Assembly: GCA_028023455.1 (NCBI GenBank)
Contig: JAQFVV010000018.1
Coordinates: forward strand, 6,469,800-6,533,799
Direction: 5' to 3'
From: Epiperipatus broadwayi
Lineage: Eukaryota > Onychophora > Udeonychophora > Euonychophora > Peripatidae
DNA length: 64,000 nucleotides
Each line of letters starts with the position of its first letter. Within the stretch, counting starts at the first letter, position 1. The position numbers were made by a program, and so were the translations under genes. A model generated the notes under the pieces. It was not told the DNA's origin and did not search any database. It saw only the letters and a list, made by a program, of their open reading frames with translations. Positions 1 to 11,589 of the stretch are shown piece after piece.

Positions 1-110
1 AATTTCATATCCAGTGCTATTTTATTCAAGTTCCCAAACTAGTTTCTGGCTTAAATTTTCAGTGTTATCATCTGTTATAATTTTGAGTAATCAGTAGTTT
101 TTTTAATGTG
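1..110 (+). repeat. Dispersed repeat family A, partial copy at the window edge
   Basis: This stretch resembles the body of the repeats at 43490-43800 and 58250-58570. Shared words include 'ccaaactagtttctggctt' here and the near-identical 'ccaaactagtttctagctt' at about 58360. It is cut by the left edge of the window and followed at once by a tRNA-like SINE head. A second degraded copy lies at 190-300, so the SINE may separate two pieces of repeat A or sit between two tandem copies. Confidence 0.5.
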
Positions 111-178
111 TCAAAGTGTCGGCCAGGAAGCGAACCCCAGGACAACTGCTTGTAAGACAGCTAACCACTCAGCCACCA
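104..178 (-). mobile_element. tRNA-derived SINE head
   Basis: On the minus strand there is an internal RNA polymerase III promoter: an A-box-like TGGCTGAGTGG (plus positions 165-175) followed by a B box GGTTCGCTTCC (126-136) at tRNA-like spacing. It then runs into an A-rich tail. The same 3' motif (TTCC..GCCGA...TTTGACA) recurs at 7784-7858, so this is a repeat family and not a functional tRNA gene. No convincing acceptor stem was seen. Confidence 0.6.
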
Positions 179-189
179 GTAGTTATTAG

Positions 190-300
190 ACAATAGTGCC
201 AATTAAATCCATATCCATTGTTGTTCTATTCATATATCCAGGATTAGTTTCAAGCTTATGGCCTTCATCACTGAAGAATTTAGATTTGAATAAATGGCAG
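190..300 (+). repeat. Dispersed repeat family A, degraded copy
   Basis: It can be aligned by eye with the 43570-43660 copy. It keeps the order 'aaatccatat', 'attagtttcaagctt', 'cttcatca' and 'gatttga', with many substitutions. It is clearly older than the 43.5-kb and 58.3-kb copies. Confidence 0.45.
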
Positions 301-1585
301 CACTGAAGTCAAATAGATATTTTACTCTTTAAGTATCACATAAACTGATGTCATAAATTGTTTTTTGGTGTATTGTAGATCTGTATAACCATGCAAGCAG
401 ATATGCTTGATTCAAAACATTGTTTATGAATTTCAGGCTAGTGACTTGATAATAAAAAGAAATAAAAGAAGCTACTGAATGAAATTGCATTAAGTCCAAA
501 ATAGCTAGAAACACTAGATTCAAGTTTTCAAATGTCTCATTAAACTAGAAAGTAGTATAAAGGTAAAGATAGGACAGTATTGGATATGGATTTAATCAGC
601 ACTTTTACCAAGTATACATTGATTATTAAAAACTTATAGATGGTAACTCTAGAGTAGAATAGTTTGCTCAACAAAAGAATTTTATAATTAAATCTCTAAA
701 TAAACTATAGATTGTTGATAAATTAAAACTATGTCTAAAAGATCTGATAATTCTAATGCTAATTGTTATGAGTGAGAATTAAAATAGAGGTTATGGATTG
801 AGAATAAGAAATGAAATGAAGCATTGTTGAGATTGTGAAAAAAAACAAGAGGAAAAAAAGTTGATATTTAAGAAGGAAATAGGTAATAGTATTTGAGACT
901 TAAGCAGAAATAAAAAGCTTGATGACAATTCAATGTCTCTAGTACTCTACAAAAACTGGACTATACTATTGTAGTAGCAAACCGATCAAATATGTATTAG
1001 ATTTCCTGATATCAATAAGAGTGGAATAAGGATTCAAGGTTTCTTTATAATAAACGAAAGGGCTAAATAATCAGCTATAGGAGTATACCACTCCTGATTG
1101 TATTAAGCGTAAGATAGTGTAAAAGAAAAAAAAAATCACAAAGAAGATAAATGACAGTGGGAGAAGATAAAATATAGGTATACTTTTCTATGAGAAAAGT
1201 ACATAAAGTATATATTATTCCTATAAGCAAATGAAAGCTGGGATAGTTGCATATCAGTTATTCAGGCAAGAAAAAGTAGCAATCTATAAAAGTAAAAAAA
1301 AATCAAATCGGCAAATTAAGTTTTTTGTAGGGACCACTAGAGTGAAACTTCTGTGTAAACATCATAACCAGATAAGAACTGACTATGCACTGGAAACTAC
1401 AGATAACAGCCTAAGCAGAAACAGCAGCAACTTTAGAAAGAGCCAAGTTAAGACAATAATCAAGGCCAAGATAGAAATACTAACTAGAACTCCATCTAGC
1501 AAAAAAAAAAAAAAAGCAACAAAACTTACCAAAGACCATCATAAGTAAAATCTAGCGAAGGGATATAGAAATTGTCATTACATAT
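301..1585. other. No gene recognised; AT-rich intergenic sequence
   Basis: I see no domain-like peptide or repeat match in this interval. A Lys-rich open frame at 1231-1548 is mostly purine-rich low-complexity sequence ending in a poly-A run and looks like chance. Confidence 0.5.
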
Positions 1586-1691
1586 CTAGCTAGCATGTAG
1601 GTCCCTGGGTTGGTAAACCGCGTAAAAATACTCAACATTAAAGCATTTGACAGGAAATGGCTTGCAGTTTGGGTCATGCTTGCACTGCCGA
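1586..1691 (-). CDS. Possible Cys-rich terminal exon, unidentified
   Basis: On the minus strand a good splice acceptor (tttatttacag) ends at 1692. After one base it opens a 34-residue frame that starts RQCKHDPNCKPFPVKC and ends in a TAG at 1586-1588. Three cysteines in 16 residues and a few retained CpGs make it look more coding than its surroundings. I cannot name a family. Upstream exons would have to lie antisense to SLC39A7, which makes a real gene less likely, and a transposon fragment is an alternative. Confidence 0.2.
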
Positions 1692-2258
1692 CTGTAAATA
1701 AAGCACGAATCCCATTGACTATCTTTTTTCTATTAATACACTCTCGATGATTGGCAATAATACAGTATATTTCTTTAGGGTTATAAGAATAAGATCTAAT
1801 AGACAGCAATTTTGCTTTATCCTAGGCTATTACGTATAATATATTTAATTAAGATCAACTATTATTTGTGTGAGCCAACTGCAGCAAATATTTCGTCTAT
1901 TGTCAAGCCAGCTATCCAATCAGTATCAGTAAAATGTTTTATTTTTAACTGGAGGTTTAATTTCGAAGAATAATACGGAGTAGATGAAATGAATGTAGAT
2001 ACATAAACAATAAAATTATGCATTTAAAAGCATTATGCGAAAGTTACAATTACTTAGAAGCCCTTAGCTTGTATTTTAAAAAATGCTTTCAGATTTAAAT
2101 AAATTATTAGTAAGGGTTTTAAAAAATCACTTTGAATTTTCATTATTTCGATTGCTGCCATGAACTCCACGGACTTCAATCACAGCAGCTAAGTCTACAA
2201 TTTCAATGTTATTACATGCCTTAAGATAAGATATGCTAAGGTTTTATTAATAAAGAAA

Positions 2259-2330
2259 TATAATCTCCTTTTTCATCGTAAACACCAAAAATACAATAAT
2301 TAGTAAAAAAAAAAAAAAAAGGAGATTATA
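2259..2330. repeat. 15-bp perfect inverted repeat upstream of SLC39A7
   Basis: TATAATCTCCTTTTT at 2259-2273 is the exact reverse complement of 2316-2330, with a 42-base spacer that contains a long A run. It lies about 165 bp upstream of the proposed start codon and so probably in the promoter or 5' UTR. It may be a short foldback element or a hairpin in the leader. Confidence 0.6.
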
Positions 2331-2494
2331 GTACAGAGCTAGTACATTACTTTTTTAATAACTTCTTTACGAGAACATTGTACCACGTGATTCGATACAG
2401 CTATAAAGCTAAGCATTGTGGGAGGCCACGTTGCCAAACAAGTGAACTATTTATGATGGCGGTTTATATATTTCATAATGTCCAAAGATTATCA

Positions 2495-3488
2495 ATGAAA
2501 AACAAACTTTTATTTGTATTATGCTTTGTTTTAATTTATTCTTTAAGAACGTGTTTATCGCAGCATGGACATTCACATGGACATGGCCATTCCCACGAAC
2601 ACGGTCATTCTCACGAACATCATCATCATTCACATCATGAATTCGAAGAACCACCAGCTTTTAAATATTCTCAACAAGCTAATGTAAAAAAAGACGTTAA
2701 AAGTGATGCACATAATGATTACCATAAAGAATCCGTACCAGTATTGCCAGCGCATGGACATGGCCATTCCCACGAACACGATCATTCTCACGACCATCAC
2801 TCACATAGTGAATTCAAAGAAACACCCGCTTCTAAGTATTCTCAACAAGCTGATGTAAAAAAAGATGTTAAAAGTGATTCACATAATCACCATCATAAAG
2901 AATCTATCCCGACACTGCCGATTAAAACTTATGATACGTTGACAATGTGGATACATGCAGTTGGTTCGTCTTTGGCAATAAGTGCAGCACCGTTTTTGTT
3001 ATTATTTTTTATCCCATTAGAAAGTAATACAGCTGAGCATCAGCCATTACTTAAAGTTTTGCTTAGTTTTGCATCCGGAGGTTTGCTTGGAGATGCTTTT
3101 TTACATCTTATTCCTCATGCAATTGTTTCACATTCTCACAAAGAGGATGAACATGGTCATACACATTCTCATTCTCATGGTGGTGATGCCGAAGAAGATG
3201 GGCACTCACATGACATGAGTGTCGGATTATGGGTATTAGCTGGAATCGTTGCTTTCTTAGTTGTTGAAAAATTTGTACGTCATGTTAAAGGAGATCACGG
3301 TCATTCTCATGGCCATACAGTTAATAATACTGAAAGAAAAGCGACAAAGCAAAAAATTAGTGATAATGAAATGAGTTTTTCTGATGATCATTTATCAGAT
3401 AAAGACAAAAAATCCACGAAAAGAAAGAAGAATAATTTAAAAGATAAAGCAGAATTAAAATCAAAAAATAAACAGCAAGAAAATTTAG
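2495..3488 (+). CDS. SLC39A7: Zinc transporter ZIP7 (SLC39A7/KE4/Catsup), exon 1 of 3
   Basis: ZIP7 releases zinc from the ER and early Golgi into the cytosol. This exon encodes residues 1-331. It holds a signal peptide (core [12 protein letters not shown]), a very His-rich lumenal region with HGHSHEH-type runs, three membrane segments (about 152-173, 186-208 and 243-262) with the family block [16 protein letters not shown], further His clusters, and the charged loop before helix 4. The whole protein would be 483 residues, close to the usual 470 or so. The donor G|GTATGA after 3488 is in phase 1 and matches exon 2. I start at the ATG at 2495, directly before the signal peptide. The in-frame ATG at 2456 (A at -3, G at +4) has a better start context and would add 13 residues, so the start is uncertain. 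A 177-bp in-frame duplication covers much of the His-rich region. In the loop, [12 protein letters not shown] offers acidic serine sites where mammalian ZIP7 is activated by CK2; that link is inference. Confidence 0.93.
2576..2923 (+). repeat. In-frame tandem duplication of the ZIP7 His-rich region
   Basis: Two adjacent units with a 177-bp (59-codon) offset start at 2576 and 2753. Both encode HGHGHSHEH, then a [14 protein letters not shown] block, then KES-P-LP. They match closely at both DNA and protein level, so the duplication is fairly recent. Confidence 0.85.
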
Positions 3489-3899
3489 GTATGATAAATT
3501 TTAGGTATACATAAGATTTAAGTTTTGGTTAACAATGAAATATAATATTTTATAATAAATAAAAATCGTGTAATGGATTGAAATTCTCAGGGTGACGCAT
3601 TTATTTTCATATAAATTTTCTCCGTTTTTATTGATTGTAAAAGTAAACAGGTTATATTATCACTTATTCTACTTAGGTTAAAATTTTCACAGCAGTACTT
3701 ATTTGAACGGTTCTGTGATATGAGATTAGCACAAACCAACTCCCCTCTTGTATATACTAAATGAAGTTATACAATATATATAAAGTGGTTTTCTTAGAGG
3801 AAGTCCGAATTCCTTAATGACCTTTTTAATAAAAAAAATTGTTTCATAGTGTGACTATTTTATTAACTTAATTCATTTTACATATAAAATGAACAAAAA

Positions 3900-6440
3900 G
3901 GTCACTTAAAGTTGTACTTTTTTTATCCCCTTTAAATTTTTATTTTCATTTTGACTATTCTTATCACCACATAAATTACATCTATAATCATTCTATTGTT
4001 ACCTGCCTTCTCTTGTATCTAAAGATCCTGTCCTTGTACAAAATAATGATAATATTTCTCTAGGGCTATCATTCATCCTTTCATATTATATATATATGTT
4101 TTATTCTTATTCCAAACTATTTTTGCTATTCATTTTCCTCCAAACAACTTATCTATTTCTCTTATTCTCTATACATTTATTCAGATTTTTTATATAAATA
4201 CAAAGATATTAGTTGTCTAATTTTGCATATTATAAAATTTGTTTTTGCAGTGTTTGTTATTCTCTCCACATAAACCAGTCAGACATTATTTTTACTAATC
4301 TGTTTTCACAATCTGCTAAATATTTTAAATTTACTTTTTAATTTCTCTCGTTAAAAAAGATCCCATTTTCCTTAATCTTATTTGCAATCACAATTCATTT
4401 ACTTCATTATCATCTAAACATTTCTGAGTGTCTTTGCCAATACAAAACATATCTTTTCCAAAAATTAAAGCAGATATAATCATTTCTTTCCAAATTCTAC
4501 ATGTCTCATATTTATTGTAATGAAAACATGGCAGATTTTTCATCAACTCATTTTTTTTTTTCAACTTCTATTTTCTAGCTAACTATAACTCCATTTAACC
4601 AAATACATGAATACCTATATTCATTCACATTTTCAATACAAATATATATATCATTTTCCATCTTTCAGTTTTTTTATTTCCATTAAATATTAATATCTTA
4701 GATTTTTAATCACTGAATTTTATTTTCATATATTTCTTTAATAATATCACATCTTTTACACTATTTAACAAAAAATAGAATATCTTAAAAAAAAAAAAGA
4801 ACAATGATTTTATGTATTTGACTACAAAATCCCTATTCTTGACCTCCAATTCTCTTAAAAACAAAGTAAATAATAAAGATAATTATGGATATTCCTATTT
4901 CACACAATTTTATATTTAACTTCCATTGATTCTATATTCCCAAATTGTTTTTTATAAAAATTATCCTGTAAAGTCTTAATTATTTTTAATAATCCCAAAT
5001 CTATTATAATTTTGAGTTTTTTAAAAAATACTTATTGCTGTATTCAATTCCCTATGCATTACAATCATGAATTAAGTTTTCTAGTGAATCATATTACCTT
5101 ATCAATTCTTTACCCAAAGATTTTATTATAAATGAAATTCTAATATTTACTTGTTTCCTGCACAGTTAATTTTCTCTGCTAACTTTTTATTATATGTATG
5201 TGATTTCTATCTAGCTGTCTATTTTTCCTTAAAGTAGCTATCCTATATAACCATTATCTCCTCTCATTTATTTCTTTACAGCCTTTTTGTTATGCATGCC
5301 TATATTTTTTTGTTGTTTTATAATTCGTAGAGTATTTTTTCTTCATGTTCTTTTATTAATCCTATTGGTTTTAAATAAATATTCATTTAAAATGTTTACC
5401 ATATCCGTGTACTTTTCATAAATTTAAAATTTTTTATGTTTCATAATTTTTTTCTAAGATATTAAACTCAATTTAGCCTCATTATTTACTTCTCATACAC
5501 CCTATCAACCTTTCTATTAGTTTCAGTACTTTAGCCTAAAAGATATCACTAATTTTGTCATCATAAAATTATTATCACTTCTACATCCTCAAACACTTAT
5601 TCCTATTTTTTTTTTTGTAAATCCTCTTACCAGCATATAATTAACAATATACTTATTTGATTCTGACTCCAGTATATAAACTCCCCTTCATATACTTTAC
5701 TCAAATTCTCCCATTCATATTCTGAGTTTCATTAATATACCTATATTGCATGTAATCAATATTATACAATTATTGTTCTAAAGTCTAATTATCTCCTTAT
5801 ATAAATTTTTCCATATACTCTCATTCCATTCTTTTATATCCACCATATTTCCAGTAGCTAAATATACAATACCATATATTCATTTCTGTTTACTCAATTT
5901 CATTCTAATCCAGACTATAATTCTTTCTTTTCATCATCACATCTATTTATTTCCTTGATTCACATTTCTGGAAGTGCAGTCTTTTATCTCAAATATGCTA
6001 TACTATTGCTAAGTTCATCTTTTATAAAATTCATCTTTTATAAAATCTATTCCAACCCTCTTGACTTATTTAAATCTATTTCCCAATACATTTACAAAAT
6101 AAATTTTTATATTAATATCCTTGACTTTCTTTTAAATATTCTTATAATTCTCAAGCATGCACTATAAAAAAATTATTATTTATCTTTGCATCCTTTATTC
6201 TATCTCCATCTACATTTTACTTTATTCACACAACTAAATATAAACATATCTTTCATTTTCATTTATATCCAAAATTGCATCTATTTTTATCTACATATTC
6301 ACTGCTTTTAAGTTTAATGAATAATAAAATTTTTAAGTTAATATTTTATCCCCATTAAAAATGTAAATCGCTTCTTTTAAATAAATCCCTATTTTTAATG
6401 GAACACATTCTACATTTTGAGGCCTTAATGAAGTAGGACA
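3900..6440 (-). mobile_element. Degenerate LINE, inverted in SLC39A7 intron 1
   Basis: The interval has a uniform pyrimidine bias on the plus strand, as expected for an A-rich LINE in minus orientation. Its 3' part (about 4040-3950, minus) encodes RTGSLDTRE followed by a zinc-knuckle-like CNLCGDKN. The LINE 3' end at 59700-59224 carries RTGSLATRE followed by CKLCKEG, so both copies belong to one family. The rest has many stops, and I could not place the reverse-transcriptase motifs. The 5' limit is a guess from base composition. Confidence 0.6.
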
Positions 6441-6984
6441 ATTTTTCACACCTATATGTTTACAATATTAGAGCTATTATAATTGTGTGATTTGTTACAT
6501 AGTACATAGGTATAGATATATATTTACTTCTGAATATAGAATCAAGAAACCACCATAGTCTTTCTCAGATGCATGATAATTTTTTACTGTGACAGATTGG
6601 TTTCTTAAACATAGTATGAATATATACATATATATAAAAATGCATATTCTATTTTTATATTTATAATCTTGACAGATAGTTAAATTATGGCTTTTTATTC
6701 TGAGAAATTATGAAGTCATCAGCCAAAACAGTAATTGGTGGTTTGAGGCACAGAATGCCAAAGTCACTTGGTTATAGATTTAAGCTATATTCATTGATTT
6801 GCAATCTTTCAAACAGAAGAACATTATATGAATTGGAAAAAAAAAAAAAATATTAAACAGAACATTTTCATAATCTGTGAAGTTAAAAGATGAATATAAT
6901 TAATTTGAAAAATGTTTAATGATAATTGCACAAATATTGGAAACATAATGGAATGGAATTTATTATTAAAATAAAAAATGGAAG

Positions 6985-8290
6985 AACAATATTGTAGTAT
7001 AGGTTAATGGTATATCAGCCAGGTTAGTTAAACACCAAATTCAGATAATTTTTGGTTTATGTTTTAACTAGTTCTCATTTTTTTGAAGAAATGGAATATC
7101 TTTTATATTATTTTCTACAGACCAAAACAGCCTTTCAAAATTGTCTTTGGAGATTTTAATACTAGAATTGGAAAATGATTAACAGTTGAAAATATTGTGG
7201 ATAAATTTGGTTGTGGAATCAAAAATAAAATAGAAATAGATTTGCTGAATTTTTGTCAAAAGCAAACATTTTGTTGAGAATGGAAATAGATATTGAAGCA
7301 TCTAAATGAAGATACAGTTATAGCAAGGTTTGATTATATGATTATATTTTGATTAAGAAAAAAAAAGTATTTTAAAACCAAATGTGTACACTGGAAGTAC
7401 TACCAGAAAAATATAAAATATTTATTAAAGCAAAGTTAGAGAAACAAAGCTGTTAGAAAAGATAATATTAAAGTTGATATTCATAAACTTCAGAAAAAAT
7501 CCAGTGAAATGCTTTATTAACCAGGAGTACATGACAAATTTGAGCACTTATGAGCTCTTAAGCTTAAGAGTTTGCCAGTCTATTTCTGTATTAACTCATG
7601 CAGGTTAGGCATTTTAAAATGTTAATAGTCTGAAGATGTGTCAAACTATAACAAGATTAATAATAGGATAAGTAATGCTCTCTTAAGAACTTCAACATAG
7701 GTAATTGGTATGTAAAAGAATAAATTTTCAACTAAAAACAATTATTAATAAAGAAGAAATATGGAAATATTTAAAAATGGCCTATTTTTTTTCATATGTC
7801 AAAGCATCGGCTGGGAAGTGAACCTGTGACAACCATCCTCTCGGCTACTAACGCTTAACAAAAATGGCTTATTTAGAACTGAATTTCTGGAATTCTGTGA
7901 AATGATACATAAAATGTTAATAATAACACAAGACAATTATTACTGTGACATGATAAGAAAAGCCATAAGAAAAACAAGTCTTAAATGTATAAAACAAGTG
8001 ATAGTACAATTATTAAAAAAGTGAAACAGTATTATGAACTGTGTGGAAGAATACTATAATCATGATCAAAAAAATGAAATGTTATTTTTTTGATATGTCA
8101 AATATTTTGATAATGTAATTACAGATATTTTAAAAATGGGCGAGCTATATACCAAATGTTTGGATGATAAAGATATATGATGATTGGAAGAATGCAGCTA
8201 ATGTTTAATAAAGATGCTAAAAAAAGAGAAATCTATCAGTTCTATTCAAGATCTTCATTAAAGTCATTACCACTCATATATATTGTAACC
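6985..8290 (+). mobile_element. Degenerate LINE with endonuclease relic, RTE-like
   Basis: From about 7135 the plus strand encodes PFKIVFGDFNTRIGK, the GDFN metal-site block of the apurinic-like endonuclease of non-LTR retrotransposons. It continues with FGCGIKNKIEIDLLNFCQK, which fits the usual G-G-N--G--LL-FC pattern, and then an FDYMII piece resembling the D-Y-I motif. Stops and frameshifts break it. A SINE interrupts it at 7784-7858. Both outer limits are approximate. Confidence 0.65.
7784..7858 (-). mobile_element. tRNA-derived SINE head inside a LINE relic
   Basis: On the minus strand an A-box-like TAGCCGAGAGG (7837-7847) is followed by the B box GGTTCACTTCC (7814-7824). A shared family tail (CCCAGCCGATGCTTTGACAT) and a run of A follow. 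It belongs to the same family as 104-178 and postdates the LINE it interrupts. Confidence 0.6.
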
Positions 8291-8972
8291 TTATATTTTA
8301 GTATAAAATATAAAGATCGATATAATTGGTATAAAAATTTCTCTGTCTTCTTTTTGGTGATTTGATTGCCTTGGTTGGCATTTTTGAACAGATTATTTTC
8401 TTGCATTCAAGATAATTTATTAGAGAGAATAAGTAATATTTTGCCTTACTTATTGTCTGTGTTATTTTAATGTATTTAAATTGCTTCTTTCCATCCACTG
8501 ATTTGTATCAAAATATGTTTAACTTTTTAGAAATTGACAACACATTAAATTTAGTAAAATGTGATTGAAAATAATAATAATTCTTATTTATTTAAAATAG
8601 TCTTAGAAATTATTTTCATTGAATTAAAAAACCATTTGTTTAACTAATTTTAATTATTAAAAAAAATATAGTAATTACGTATGTGTTTCAATGTAAAAAA
8701 AAAAGAGCGCGATTAAAGAGATCGTCTGCGATAAGGTTGCTGTTAGAGAAAAAGAAAATGGTGTAAGAATAAAATGTATGTAAAATATGATAAGCTTATT
8801 TTTTAAAAATAGTTAATAAGTAAATGGATTTACCAAAAAGTTTTCTACAAATGTAAACATAAAATGGTGGTATTTAATAATAGAATGAAGTGCTAAATTT
8901 AAAAATCTGTTCGGGTCAGTTAGCCAAGTGGATCAAATCGCTAATAATTTTCCAATATTTACACTTAAAAAT
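8291..8972. other. No gene recognised; small CpG-bearing patch near 8704-8740
   Basis: The sequence is AT-rich apart from a short patch with four CpGs in about 35 bases (GCGCG, ATCGTC, TGCGAT), unusual for this CpG-poor window. Together with the ATG at 8973 it may mark a promoter or first exon. Confidence 0.35.
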
Positions 8973-9019
8973 ATGTCGGAGCTTTCAAATTTAAGAGCAG
9001 AATTAATTGCAGAATCTCG
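8973..9019 (+). CDS. Possible first coding exon of an unidentified gene
   Basis: An ATG at 8973 opens MSELSNLRAELIAES and runs into a donor-like CG|GTATGT at 9019/9020, leaving two bases of a codon. The peptide is hydrophilic and helix-like, as in many coiled-coil N-termini, and the upstream patch holds clustered CpGs. I do not recognise the protein. If real, it is a same-strand gene starting inside SLC39A7 intron 1. Its phase is compatible with the possible terminal exon at 38893-38965. A chance open frame is quite possible. Confidence 0.27.
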
Positions 9020-11589
9020 GTATGTTTGGAATATTTTATTATTCTACAATTTGGAAACACTAAATAAATGTTTTAATTACAGAAGTTTTTTAGATATGAA
9101 AACTTTCTTTTTAAAAAAGAAGAGGTTTAAAATCAAAGTTAAATGTTAAAGTTATTAACATGGTTTAATATTTCCGTTTATAATTTAAAATAATATAGCA
9201 TTGATTAATTTATTTAACTATATACTGCCAGTAATGTATTTGCTATTTAATTTGTTTACCATTTGAATAATGGAAACAGTCTTCAAATAATTAACTAAAA
9301 CTACTTTCTAATTTTATCGTTAATTTGGAATTATTAAATTATTTGCTCTAATTAGTATCCCTAAATTTAAACGTGGATAAGTAAATATTAGCCTGGATGT
9401 TATAAACTTGGAACAGTTTTATATAGAAATGTAGAATTTAATAACTTACGAAGAACATTTTCATTTAAACTCTCAGTGTCATGTTTTTGGAATTGTTTTA
9501 TATTTATGGAGCCACGTAAAATCATTAATTTAAAAGTGCTTATAATATCTAAGACAAATAGATAGAATTACATTTATGGAATTCAACTATAATTATAATT
9601 ATTACTTTGTGTATTTATTGTTCAAGACATTTTTACATGGATTTCACGGATCATATTTATTATTATAAAATGCTGTACAATTTAATTTATGTCACACGTA
9701 CACCTGCTAGAATTCATGTATTTAAGTAAGAATGAATTAATTTAATTTTATTGTTATATGAACTTGTATGTGAAGTTCATGAGTTATATTTTATTAGGTT
9801 TAAATTAAATTAATGGGATTGAATAAAATACTTATTCAAGGGAATAGTGCTCACGAAAAAGCTTGAAAATTACTAATGAATTTATGATATGTGTCAACCT
9901 CTCATGAAGTGTCTTATGAGTCTTTCCAGAGTTCTATTCCTATACTAATGTCACTTATATTACATTGTTGCTATGTTTTTATTTTAAGCAAGATAATTTA
10001 ATATATTAGTTGTCCTGATTAGTGAAACACTTTTTATTATGCATGAACCCACATCTGCTAAAATGCTAGTGTTTTCTGAATGGTCAGAATAACTGAGGAG
10101 GATGATTTTTGCACTTTAAATATGAAGTAAATAGTAATATTGCTTTATAATGTTAAAAGGCATTAATCTGTGCTGGTGGTTAATCCGCAGATTAATTAAT
10201 TGCCACTTTCTGTATTTTTACACTCATTCCTGCACTGGTGGTTAATCTGCGGAATTGTGTAATTATATTTATTGCTTTATGATGGTGTATAAATCCACAA
10301 GGCACTCAGTGTTATATAATTCCTATGTGTAGATGAATGCATCCACAGGAATATGATTTTACTTCATAAATATAAGTTTGGGCAAAGTATTTTGGTTATT
10401 CTGCTAAAATCATCTTCTTCCATTTATGAACATAATTTATAAGTTAAGTCATAAAGTGTAGCAGGACATTCTATCTAAGTTACCTCATAATAATTAACTG
10501 TTTGTTAATTAGTATTTTATCTGAATTGAAGTTTAAATTTTCATTTTATTTAGCATTAGCATTATAGCTAAATCCTACAAATATAATATTATTTATTACA
10601 TTGTTATAGGTCTACAGTATAGGTTTATTGGTTCTGGAACTGACACATTGGATATTTCATGAGTTGATGTTGAATTTTTGTATAATTTCCTCAAGACATC
10701 AATTATATCAAATTGTAATATAATGTATGATTAGGCTTTATAAAACTGTGCCTATGATATGTTATTGAAGGAAGCCAATGGAATTATAATTTATTTATTT
10801 ATTTTATTTGTTTATTTATGTATTTAGTTATTACATTAAACATCAATTACTTATTAGTCATAAAAATTGTAAATAAATATTGATTTATAATTAAACTTAC
10901 TGTGCCGTTGCTATTTGTCATTCATAAAATCAGAAATCATATATCTTGAATAGAGCATACATTGAAGTACATACTATTGTCAGCATGATATAAGAGTTTA
11001 GTAATATTTTGAGAAAAACATTTGAATGCTTTTTGTCCTTGGTAGTTTATGATGTGTAAGGTACAATAAAATCCCATTTACCTTTTCCATCATTTAAGCT
11101 TTGCGTAGTTGATTCGAGTACATGATACAAAATTGATTGATTTTATAAACTTATAAACAGATTTACCAGATAATGACATGATTAAATGTATTTACTTAAT
11201 GTTTTAATTGTCATTCATCAGTATAACAAGAGTCTCATTGATATTTATTAAATTATAGAAAAGAACCCAAGTATTCCATGTTTATTTATTATTGCAAAGC
11301 TCTTACCTAGACTAGCATTTGTATTAAAAATCATATATGTAATTTTAAAATTCATAATCTTTAGTAGTTCCACAAATTATACCATCTTGTTCATGGTCGG
11401 CCATAAGGTCTCATGCGATGAAAAATCGCAAATTAAGGTTTGAAGGATAATAAAATTGCATACCTATAGTTTGTTTAATGTATTTTCACATACTACTATG
11501 ATAGGTCTTTGCGGTACACCCTGGCTGCGACCAGATTAGATCATAACAATTTTATGTTATATCGTTAGTTTTGTTTGTGGTAATTTGCT
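9020..11589. other. Intron 1 sequence, no gene recognised
   Basis: AT-rich intronic DNA. The only structure seen is a near-duplicate pair of about 20 bases, CTGGTGGTTAATCCGCAG near 10175 and CTGGTGGTTAATCTGCGG near 10236, roughly 60 bp apart. Confidence 0.5.

Noticed and set aside
1231-1548. 105-codon Lys-rich open frame
   Set aside because: It is purine-rich low-complexity sequence ending in a poly-A run, with no domain-like pattern and no clear splice or promoter context.
2451-2654. Minus-strand open frame within SLC39A7 exon 1
   Set aside because: It is the antisense shadow of the His-rich codons of ZIP7.
3489-3514. Read-through end of the ZIP7 exon 1 frame
   Set aside because: It is intron sequence after the GTATGA donor, and the ZIP7 family continues with GYLN in exon 2.
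8905-8945. tRNA-Ser-like A box (TTAGCCAAGTGG)
   Set aside because: There is no B box at the right distance and no tRNA fold.
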